Assembly: GCA_003550325.1 (NCBI GenBank)
Contig: QKWP01000100.1
Coordinates: forward strand, 209,341 to 273,340
From: Gigaspora rosea
Lineage: Eukaryota; Glomeromycota; Glomeromycetes; Diversisporales; Gigasporaceae
DNA length: 64,000 nucleotides
Reading direction: 5' to 3'
Part shown: positions 55,440 to 64,000 of the stretch, one piece after another
Numbering within the stretch: position 1 is the stretch's first letter
Layout: every line of letters starts with the position of its first letter
The notes under the pieces: model-generated
The model's input: only the letters and a program-made list of their open reading frames with translations
Told to the model about the DNA's origin: nothing
The model's database searches: none
Position numbers and translations under genes: made by a program

Positions 55440-58076
55440 TTAATGCAAATGCATTGTTTTGATTAATTCTAATGACTTATTTAAATCTGCTAGTGCTTCT
55501 TCGTATCTATCCATCTTCCCATAAGTTTCTCCACGATTTCTTAACGCAATTGCATTATCTGGATCAATTTCTAATGATTTATTTAAATCTGCCAGCGATT
55601 CATTGTATCTACCCATTAATTGATAAGTTTTACCACGGTTCGATAATGTAGTCGCATTGTTTGGACTAATTTTTAATGATTTATCTAAATCGGTTAGTGA
55701 TTCTTCGTATCTTTTCATCATACGATAAGTTATTCCACGATATCTTAATGCATCTGCATTATTTGGATCAATTTCTAATGATTTATTTAAATCTGTCAGT
55801 GATTCTTCGTATTTGTTTATCATTCTATAAGTTTTTCCTCGGTCTGCTAATGTAATTGCATCATTTGGATCAATTTCTAATGACTTATTGAAATCTTCTA
55901 GTGATTCTTCGTATCTGTTCATCATATAATAAATTGCTCCACGATCTGCTAATGCAAATGCATTATTTGGATTCATTGCTAATGATTTATTTAAATCTTC
56001 TAGCGATTCTTCATATCTGTTTATCATGAAATAAGTTGCACCACGGTTTGCTAATGCAATTGCATTATTAGGATTGATTTCTAATGATTTATTTAAATCT
56101 GCTAATGATTCTTGCCATCTATCCATTAAACGATAAGTTTCTCCACGACTCGATAATGTAGTTGCATTATTTGGGTCAATTTCTAATGATCTATTTAAAT
56201 CTAATAGCGAATCTTCATATCGGCTCATTAAGCGATAAGTTTCTCCACGGTTTGATAATGTAGTTGCATTATCTGGATCAAGTTTTAATGATTTATTTAA
56301 ATCTGCTAGTGATTCATCATGTCTATTCATCATATGATATGTTACCCCACGATTTGCTAATACCAATGGATTATTTGGATTAATTTCTAATGATTTATTT
56401 AAATCTGTTAGTGATTCTTCATATCTTTTCATTTCAAGATAAGTTACACCACGGCTTGCTAATGTGAATGCATTATTTGAATTAATTTCTAATGATTTAT
56501 TTAAATCTATTAAAGATTTTTCATATCTGCCCATCATAAGATAAGTCGCTCCCCGATAACTTAATGCTTTTGCATTATTTGGGTCAATTTCCAATGAATG
56601 AGTTAAGAATACCAGTGCTTCGTCATATTTTCCCAGTTTATAGCATTCTGTCCCACGTTTTCTTAATACATCCGCATTACTTTGATTTTCAATTTGATTT
56701 CCTTGCCTAACAATCTGTAATTGATTAAATTGTTGTTCTATTAAAGTAAATATGCATAAGTTGTTATTAATAAAAAAAAAACAAAAAAAACGTGAAGTAT
56801 AATTTTAATTCTAATCATTAATTAATATAAAAACCTGTTGAATTTATGTCTTGATTAGAACTATTACTGTTATCATCACTCGAAATATCTATAGAAGTAT
56901 CTATAGAAGTATCTATAGAAGTATCTATATAAATATTGTCTGGATAATCATAACGCGAGATATCTATAGTATCTTGTTCACCATGATAGATTGGAACCAT
57001 TTGCATATTATTTAATCTATTACGGATTTCAGCTATGCTAGGACGTAAATTTGGATCACCGTTCCAAGCATCGCGATAAATCTTCATAAAGTCAACCGGA
57101 GTTCCGTTAATGGGAGTTTCTCTTTCACCATGAATTACATGTAAAATTCCATTTGCTGGGTTAGCTATATTTTTAAAAGGAGGTATACCACTTGATAACT
57201 CCCAAAAAAGTAAACCAAGACTATAGATATCAGAAGATTTATCTCGTTTATATTTAAGTGGGTTTTGAAGATATTGTGGATCGGAAAAGGCCCATGTTCC
57301 ACCAGGAATAGATATTGTGCTATTCTCTAATGATTTAGATAAGCCAAAATCCGTAATCATTAATTTACCATCATGCACTAATATATTCTTATCATGCTAT
57401 AATAATATTAATGTGGATACGATAAAAGCGAAAAATATATTAAACAGAAAAGACATCTTACAAGATCACGATGAACAATATTCGTGTTGTGTAAACAATT
57501 AATTCCACTAGAAATATCCTTTGCCATTCTAATTTTAGTTGTCCAATCTAATTCTGAGAAATTATTACGTAAGTAGCAACGAAGGTCGCCATTGTTAGCA
57601 AGTTGAAGAACCATATAGTATGCTTCGATTTTTGGATCTGTTTTGCATGAAATGATTAGTTAACTGATAGAATTCATTCTTCCGTCATATAAATTAATAT
57701 ACCTTGAGTGATTCCAAAGAATCGTACTATATTATCATGATGTGAAACTCTAGTAATGTTTTTAATCTTATCATATATTATATGTAGATTACAATAAAAA
57801 CAAAATTAATATAAATAAGGGCAAATAAGGGCATAAATAAAAATACAAACAATATTATAAAATGATTAATACTTCTTTAATTAATACGTTCGGAGAAGTA
57901 TCGTTATCATCACAATATAAACTCTTTAAAGCTATAGTTTTTTCAACATCTTTTGAATAGGCACTATATACAGTTCCAAACCCTCCTCTACCAACCACTT
58001 TCCAATTTTGAAAAGATTTATACTCAAATAATTTAATATATTTGTGTTCAATAGCGACTTTTAACCAATCCGACAT
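55440..58076 (-). CDS. Protein kinase-TPR fusion, five exons, apparently intact
   Basis: Exons 57873-58076, 57703-57766, 57462-57637, 56835-57396 and 55440-56737 have GT-AG introns and compatible phases, giving 767 residues. The start is the ATG at 58076 (MSDWLKVAIEH). The kinase domain spans residues about 24-300: glycine loop VVGRGGFGTVYSA (29-34), Lys51 in IALKSL, Glu68, HRDLHDKN with Asp147, and DFG at 164-166. GTWAFSDPQYL replaces the usual APE, then SDIYSLGLLFWELSSGIPPF and LRPSIAEIR. A linker follows with DTSID repeated three times. Residues about 358-766 hold twelve 34-residue TPRs (RGETYRLMxRYEESLxDLNK). The last repeat ends early after a one-base loss (SLELIKTMHLH). Role inferred: a soluble signalling kinase with a TPR scaffold for partner binding; substrates unknown. 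Upstream lies a CGTACGTA cluster. Confidence 0.85.
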
Positions 58077-58249
58077 GATTATTATACCGCATATCAATTA
58101 TCCAAGGACTAAAATATGGACATATAATAAAATAGTATTGTTATGGTATAATAATATCAATTAGGATTGACATACAGCTAGCCAGAAAGGAAAATCGTTA
58201 ACTAAAGCGAATTATCTAAAAAAAAAAAAAAAGAAACATTTAATTATCC

Positions 58250-58290
58250 TGCGTACGTATGTACATACGTGGTACGTATTTATACACATA
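58250..58290. promoter_or_regulatory. ACGT-repeat cluster upstream of the kinase-TPR gene
   Basis: GCGTACGTATGTACATACGT and GGTACGTATTTATACAC lie about 175-210 bases upstream of the ATG at 58076. On the gene strand this gives a GTATAAATACG TATA-like box. It resembles the cluster at 6219-6262. Function inferred from position only. Confidence 0.35.
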
Positions 58291-58587
58291 CCAATTAAAT
58301 GTACCACTTCCTGTTTCCTAAACTATTTTATAGTAACACGAACGACCGGATCCTCTAAAAAATTCAAACAGGTGTAACACAAAAGAATAAACTAACGCTC
58401 AAATTAAAATTTTAAACAGCCCGATTCTAAATTTTTTGCCAAAAAATGCATTCCTTAATTTTTATTGTATTTTTCAGTCCAGCAAATGATCGACATTACA
58501 TGAAAATCCCAAAATTTAAAGGTTTTTTTTGCGAATAACAAATAAAAATCTTCAAAATTTCTCTCTTATTTCCACTTTTCTGAGACT

Positions 58588-58834
58588 ACCGTATAGCGCT
58601 GCATATAGTACCCAGGGTGCTTTTCAAGAAAGTCGGCCTAGATTGAATAATACTCCCCAGACATTGGGAGATGGTAGGATCATACCAATAGTCATAACTG
58701 ATCTATATATTCCTTGCTATTAGACATATCAAACCCAATGAAAGATTGCATTATTAATTATGAACATTGGCCACAAATCGCTTGTCAAAAAAAAGGAATA
58801 CTACTCCGGGGTACTATATGCAACGCTGTACGGT
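58588..58834. mobile_element. GTACCC-ended MITE
   Basis: ACCGTATAGCGCTGCATATA plus GTACCC at the left is mirrored by GGGGTACTATATGCAACGCT plus GTACGGT at the right. The middle is not palindromic. A diverged relative is at 19727-19850. The 64-codon ORF at 58529 runs into it and is not a gene. Confidence 0.8.
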
Positions 58835-59473
58835 ATATCTAGTAAAACACCATTTACACAGCCGAATAATTCAAGCTTTTTTTCTAGTTATAAAAAGCTA
58901 ATAATAAAAAGGACAAAAAATATCTTTTTGAAACCATAACAGTACAGTATACACTTTGAAAATACCCACTATTAGAATGTGGATAATATTAGGATGAACA
59001 TAAAAATTAGTGATACATTTTAGCCAAATGTCGGTTTGTGTTATGTTATGTATGAAATTATGATCACAGTAATTTGAAAAGAGCGATAATATGATATACT
59101 GGTTATTTGCTTTTAATTCTCAATTTGAAGTAGCAAAACTTGCATGTTGTATCTTTGCTATCAGCTATTGTATTAATACTGCCTCTGCTAAGTGATTATT
59201 TAGTTCAATGAGCTTTCTTCACTCACCACAAAAAACTGATTAAATAATGACAAAGTTATTTCAATGTGTCAGTTACATGTATAAGGAGAACTACATAGTG
59301 CATGTCAATTAACTAAATCAAGAAAATTGAAAAAAATATAAATTTGCAATTAGATGTGAAGAAACAACGGAATTTTCGAAATTATTTACAAGTAATTATA
59401 GATAATGAAAGCGAGAAGAAGATGAAATAGAAAATGTAGATACTATGTGTAAAGTTATTATGAATGGATAGAA
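58835..59473. other. Spacer
   Basis: No gene was recognised; only scattered short open stretches. Confidence 0.35.
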
Positions 59474-59611
59474 ATGTTAGATGACGAGGAATCGGAAGAT
59501 AGGAAACAAATAGATATTGAAGAGATAAAATCTCTAGATGACTTGCTTACCCAAAATCATCAAAAATCATCCGAATGCAAATGGTTATTTGAAACTTTTG
59601 TTCAATGTTGA
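59474..59611 (+). other. Short acidic open frame, possible exon remnant
   Basis: 45 codons starting MLDDEESEDRKQIDIEEIKS and ending SSECKWLFETFVQC. The composition (Asp/Glu/Lys, no long homopolymers) is more protein-like than the surroundings. It has no known domain and no partner exons. It might be the last exon of a lost transposon gene. Confidence 0.25.
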
Positions 59612-60479
59612 ATTATATATCCATTTGTATAATATTTTTTAAATTATTAGATTATCTTTTATTCGTTATAACTTTTTTTTATCATTATTACAAAAGGACT
59701 GCGATTTTTAACACGATTAATAACAGTAAACATAATCTAAAATAGTAGCAAATATATAACACTACAACATTCAAGAATTTATGAATTACAAACTGGTTTT
59801 CAATAAACATGCAACAAACAGAAAAGAAAAACTTTAATAATACGCTAATATTCTGAAATTTTAAAAATTTTAATAAAACTATTCAAACATTATATCAGTG
59901 ACTGAGCTTTTAACAACATAAACATTTTGACTTATAGAGGTCAAGCACATGTCTGGCCAAAATTTAAATTGTATTTAAAGTGATATTGTAAAGTACTTTG
60001 GGAAATCTGGCTAAGTCATGGAACCTACTATTGACCTTTTTGTTTAAAATATAACCAGAGTAATTTACTAACACACCATCTGAACAATAAATTGTAACTA
60101 TTATAGTTAACTCGAGTGATCTAAATTGTAGCATTGAATTAATAAATATTGTTGACTTTTTTTTAACTTGGTGGCCTCATTATAATAAGAATCACTTACG
60201 CTAAATACTTATATCCTTCTGGAAATATATTGAATTAAATAATTAATGCTAAATTCGAACTCTACTGTTTGAAAAATTATTCTAATTTCACGCTAAGTTT
60301 ATTTATTGTTCATCTGATCTTCACATTAATAAAACAATGGACAAGCCTTCAATTAATACCGGTAGGTTGTCTGTTTGTTTAGTCTATTGGAATTAACAAC
60401 ACCAATTACCGGCATAAATTGTTATTTACAAAAATCTACCCAAATGCATCAAAATGGTAACTTTAACTTCGCTAGTATA
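59612..60479. other. Spacer
   Basis: Nothing recognised except a fragment at 59930-59960 (CTTATAGAGGTCAAG, TGGCCA) related to the TCTCTAAGTGCAC family. Confidence 0.35.
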
Positions 60480-60715
60480 GTAAAATCCTAGCCGATCATT
60501 ACTTGTTCCAAAAAAGAAATTCAAGAATGAATCCCACATTTTAGTGCTTATCTATATGATAAAATACATTGCTGATCTTTACTTGTTGTCCCAAAAAGAA
60601 ATTCTAGAATGAAACAACGTTTTGATGCTTATCTATATAATACCTAGCTGATCTTTACGTGTTGTTCCAAAAAGAAATTCTAGGATGAATCCACGTTTTA
60701 TATAGGTTACAAGCA
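60480..60715. repeat. Tandem repeat, three units of about 80 bases
   Basis: Each unit contains CTGATCTTTACTTGTTG, CCAAAAAGAAATTCTAGAAT and TTTTGATGCTTATCTATAT with small differences. No coding potential. Confidence 0.75.
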
Positions 60716-60754
60716 GTAAAAATTTATTAATTGCTTTATAATAACAAAATATAT

Positions 60755-60905
60755 ACAGTTAGGTACCTCCTCCCTAAATGCACGTCCTATGAAACGCCCC
60801 ATGTCTTCGCTTATAGATTTTACCTCCCTAAATGCAATACCTCTCTAAGTGCATGTTCGGCTAAATGTTTATATATTATCCCGTCGTAGAGAGGTCTGAC
60901 AGTAT
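60755..60905. mobile_element. Isolated TCTCTAAGTGCAC-family element
   Basis: ACAGTTAGGTACCTCCTCCC at the left and GTAGAGAGGTCTGACAGTAT at the right are imperfect inverted ends. The interior has CCTAAATGCA words as in the cluster at 53708-54640. Confidence 0.6.
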
Positions 60906-61250
60906 ATAACGTCCTCAAATTTTGCTTAATAAAGTTGAGTTAGAAATACCCGTTACTTTTTAACTAAACGATAAACAGATAGTATTGTGATACATCAAAA
61001 TTTCCTCAGCATTTTAAAATAACATATATTATACACTGATAATTAAGAATATTGTTTAAGTACTATAATTCTTTTAAATAATCCAGAGTTGCAAGCGATC
61101 ATTAGAAGTAATTCTCCGCCACGTAAAAAGATCAAATAAAACAAGCTGTAAATTATTAATTAATCAATCCGTTTAAAATAAGCTTAAACAAAATTTCAAT
61201 TTATTAGAGGCCATCTTGTTATAATAGAATAAATTCTTTTTTTTCAAATT

Positions 61251-63034
61251 ATGATTTATCAGAGTGGATTTGACAAGGATGAATACAAGGTATTTACTGA
61301 TCATCAAAGGTCTGCTGAAATAAGTGATGCTGATGAAACATTTAACGTTGGTTCTTGTTATCAAAATGAAATTGGTGTTGAAAAAGATGTGTATAAAGCA
61401 TTTATTTATGATCAAAAATCTGCGGATATAGACCATGATTTTGGAATCAATAACGTTTGTGATTATTATCAAAATGGAATTGTTGCTGAAAAGGATAAAT
61501 TTAATGCGTCCATTTCTTACCAAAAATTAGTAGAGATGGAGCATGCTAATGGAATTTTTGCTCTTGATAATTGTTACCAAAATGGACTTGGTGCTGAAAA
61601 GAATGAGCTTAAAACATTAAATTATTATCAAAAATCTGCAGAAATGAGCAATGCTTCTGGAATAATCACACTTGAAGATTATACAAGATTCAATTATTAT
61701 CAAAAATCTGCAGAGATGGGCAACGCTGATGGAATAAATAACCTTGGAAATTGTTATCTGAATGGAATTGGTGTTGTGAAAGATGTGAATAAAGCATTCA
61801 GTTGTTATCAAAAATCTGCAGGGATGGGCAACGCTGATGGAATAAATAACCTTGGAAATTGTTATCTGAATGGAATTGGTGTTGTGAAAGATTTGAATAA
61901 AGCATTTAGTTGTTATAAAAAATCTGCAGGGATGGGCAACGCTGATGGGATAAATAACCTTGGAGATTGTTATCTTAATGGAATTGATGGTAGTAATATA
62001 GCAGCAATTTATTATTTACCTACAATAGCAACTGAATATAACGCATTTATGCATTATCAAAAATCTGCAGAAATGGGTCACGTTAATGGAACGTATAATG
62101 TTGGTTATTGTTATCAAAATGGAATTGGAGTTGAAAAGATGAACGTAAAGCATTCATTCATTATCAGAAATCTTCAGAAATGGGGCACGTTAATGGAACG
62201 TATAATGTTGGTTATTGTTATCAAAATGGAATTGGAGTTGAAAAGATGAACGTAAAGCATTCATTCATTATCAGAAATCTACAGAAATGGGGCACGTTAA
62301 TGGAACGTATAATGTTGGTTATTGTTATCAAAATGGAATCGGCGTTGAAAAAGATGATCGTTCAGCATTCATTTATTATCAAAAATCTGCAGAGATTGGG
62401 CACTCTGATGGAACGTATAATGTTGGTTATTGTTATCAATATGGAATCGGCGTTGGAAAAGATGAACATAAGGCATTTGTTTATTATCAAAAAGTTGCAG
62501 AGATGGGCACTCTGATGGAACGTATAATGTCGGTTATTGTTATCAAAATGGAATTGGAGTTGAAAAAGATGAACATAAGCATTTATTTATTATCAAAAAT
62601 CTGTAGAAATGGAGCACGTTAATGGAACATTTCAAGTTGGTGTTTGTTATCAAAATGGAATTGGAGTTGAACAAGATGAACATAAAGCATTTATTTATTA
62701 TCAAAAATCTGTAGAAATGGGACACGTTAATGGAACATTTCAAGTTGGTTTTCGTTATCAAAATGGAATTGGTGTCGGTAAAGATGAACATAAGGCATTC
62801 ACTTTTTATAAAAAATCTGCAGAGATGGGGCATGTTAATGGAACGTATCAAGTTGGTTATTGTTATCAAAATGGAATTGGAGTTACGAAGGATAATAATA
62901 AGGCATTCAGTTATTATAAAATATCTGCAGAAATGGGCAATACTAACGGAATGTCTAAGATTAGATATTTTTATCGAAATGGAGTTGGAATAGAAAAAGA
63001 CTTACAAAAAGCCAATTATTGGTATCAAATGTAA
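61251..63034 (+). pseudogene. Sel1-repeat array with successive single-base deletions
   Basis: The frame opens at 61251 and codes about fifteen 35-36-residue Sel1 repeats (NGIGVEKDEHKAFIYYQKSA, EMGHVNGTYNVGYCYQ). Sel1 solenoids bind partners. The frame is lost four times: near 62138 and 62245 (GTTGAAAAGATGAACG, one A short), near 62505 (a G short in ATGGGCACTCTG) and near 62575 (an A short in CATAAGCATT). Between these points the other frames carry the expected repeats, so each lesion is one base. The 107-base unit with the first lesion is tandemly duplicated (about 62075-62288), which explains the second identical lesion. The repeats end KANYWYQM. A kinase exon lies 170 bases downstream. Sequencing error is possible for the last two lesions. 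Confidence 0.8.
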
Positions 63035-63204
63035 ATAATTTATTTATAGCAAATTTATCTTTTTTGCCTTTTATCATTTTATAATTTTTTTTTCTTTTTA
63101 AAATTGTCAAAATCATAGGGAAAAAATTAGTTCATCAGGTAATTTTAAGTCATTACTCATTTAATTTAAAAAAATTGTAAAATTTATTATTTCATATTCT
63201 GTAG

Positions 63205-63391
63205 CTCTAAACGAACGTAAACAAAAAACTTATAATTATCAATTATCATGGATTGCCTATGGCGAATTTAAAGATATTCAAAAGATAGGTAAAGGTGGGT
63301 TTGCAACTGTATACCATGCAACCTGGATTGATCAAAATAACACACAAATAGACGTTGCACTTAAATTATTTCATGGATCAAAATTAGTGTT
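63205..63391 (+). pseudogene. Kinase N-lobe exon truncated by a repeat
   Basis: After a T-rich stretch and a CTGTAG splice-acceptor-like site the sequence reads NERKQKTYNYQLSWIAYGEF, KDIQKIGKGGFATVYHATW and DVALKLFHGSK. This contains the glycine loop (GKGGFATV) and the ATP-binding Lys (VALK). By comparison with the Sel1-kinase remnant at 10246-11340 it probably belongs to the upstream Sel1 array. The phase across the presumed intron does not fit cleanly. From about 63391 the frame enters CGAAA-rich repetitive DNA, so no catalytic loop is present in the window. Confidence 0.7.
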
Positions 63392-64000
63392 TCGGGCGAA
63401 ATTATATATTTCGCCCAGGCGAAATTTCCGAAATAGGGCGAAATAGGTTTCGCCCAAAGACCTCAAATCCGATAATTCCGAAACTGGCGAAACTGGCGAA
63501 ATGTCCTAAACTTGGCGAAATGTCCGAAACCTGGCGAAATGTCCGAAAATTGGCGAAACCGAAACCTGGCGAAAGTTCCGAAATCTAATATTAGAAATTT
63601 TATTGGGAAAAATACCTAGAGCGTAGTGAAACGGAGTATGAGTTCAATTCGGGGGATGGTGTGAACAGATCCCACGAAATATTCACTTATCCGAAATATC
63701 ATATATCAGTAACATGTGAATAGCGATAACGATAAATAACATTTAAATACTTTTTGCAAATCCTAATGCTATTAACTTATCTAATATTTATTTAGTGATG
63801 GACCGGCGGAATTATGGTATTGGCTCCGAATTATCCCACGCATCACGTGATGGATAACGCGCGGGATGACAGTATTGTGTAGTTATCTAATCAGGAAGAT
63901 TTATTGATAGATTCTACAATGATTTTTCTTATAAGGCCACGCAAAGTTAATTTTCGTTTTGCATAACCTGGGGTTTCAAAATTCCGGTCGGCGGATTTTT
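63392..64000. repeat. CGAAA-rich repeat inserted in the kinase exon
   Basis: It starts with the palindrome TTTCGGGCGAAATTATATAT plus TTCGCCC and continues with a tandem array (63470-63590) of units like GGCGAAATGTCCGAAACCT. A GC-richer, non-repetitive tail follows to the window end (63610-64000). The right boundary and the rest of the kinase are outside the window. Confidence 0.65.

Noticed and set aside
61173..61811. Minus-strand ORFs opposite the Sel1 array (also 62543-62869)
   Set aside because: They mirror the Sel1 repeats, which are clear on the plus strand. No independent domain.
62130..62580. All Sel1 frameshifts as homopolymer sequencing errors
   Set aside because: The first two identical deletions lie in a tandem duplicate of 107 bases, which implies the deletion existed before the duplication. 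The last two could still be errors.

Overview
The window is strongly AT-rich eukaryotic DNA. Genes are sparse, introns are short with GT-AG ends, and most of the sequence is transposon debris. The protein families are protein kinases joined to TPR, LRR or Sel1 repeats, a BACK/TLDc relative, MULE transposases with SWIM fingers, and Ty3-like and DIRS-like retroelements. Together with the base composition they point to an arbuscular mycorrhizal fungus (Glomeromycotina, Rhizophagus-like). That assignment is an inference from family knowledge; no rRNA or tRNA gene was seen to confirm it.

Layout. 0-7 kb: a duplicated region with an LRR fragment, two adjacent hairpin elements, and a minus-strand kinase-LRR locus (3517-6106) whose kinase part has lost the HRD catalytic motif. 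7-12 kb: hairpin elements, then a 3.2-kb element with long terminal inverted repeats (8705-11861) that holds exon-like tandem units and a broken Sel1-kinase gene. 11.9-16 kb: a broken MULE transposase with a SWIM finger, split by about 2 kb. 16-22 kb: an LTR-like stretch, a palindromic minisatellite and several MITEs. 22.9-25.7 kb: a decayed transposon-type gene cut by a 533-bp foldback element. 25.9-27 kb: a second MULE remnant. 28.8-34.5 kb: a decayed Ty3-type retroelement (minus strand). 34.8-36.9 kb: a decayed DIRS-like element with a tyrosine recombinase. 37.7-43.6 kb: a gag-bearing LTR element, each of whose LTRs carries a different later insertion. 44.7-45.3 kb: a second copy of the region upstream of the kinase-LRR locus. 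48.1-49.3 kb: a BACK/TLDc pseudogene. 51-54.6 kb: minisatellite and MITE clusters. 55.4-58.1 kb: the one clearly intact multi-exon gene, a kinase-TPR fusion with five phase-consistent exons (767 aa). 61.2-63.4 kb: a Sel1 array with single-base deletions, followed by a kinase N-lobe that runs into a CGAAA-rich repeat.

The biological theme is a family of kinases combined with interchangeable solenoid repeats (TPR, Sel1, LRR). One copy is intact, one lacks catalytic residues, and two are broken or partly captured by mobile DNA. This resembles a sensor family that diversifies by repeat-unit turnover and transposon activity. That reading is inference; the sequence shows the architectures and the lesions, not the function.
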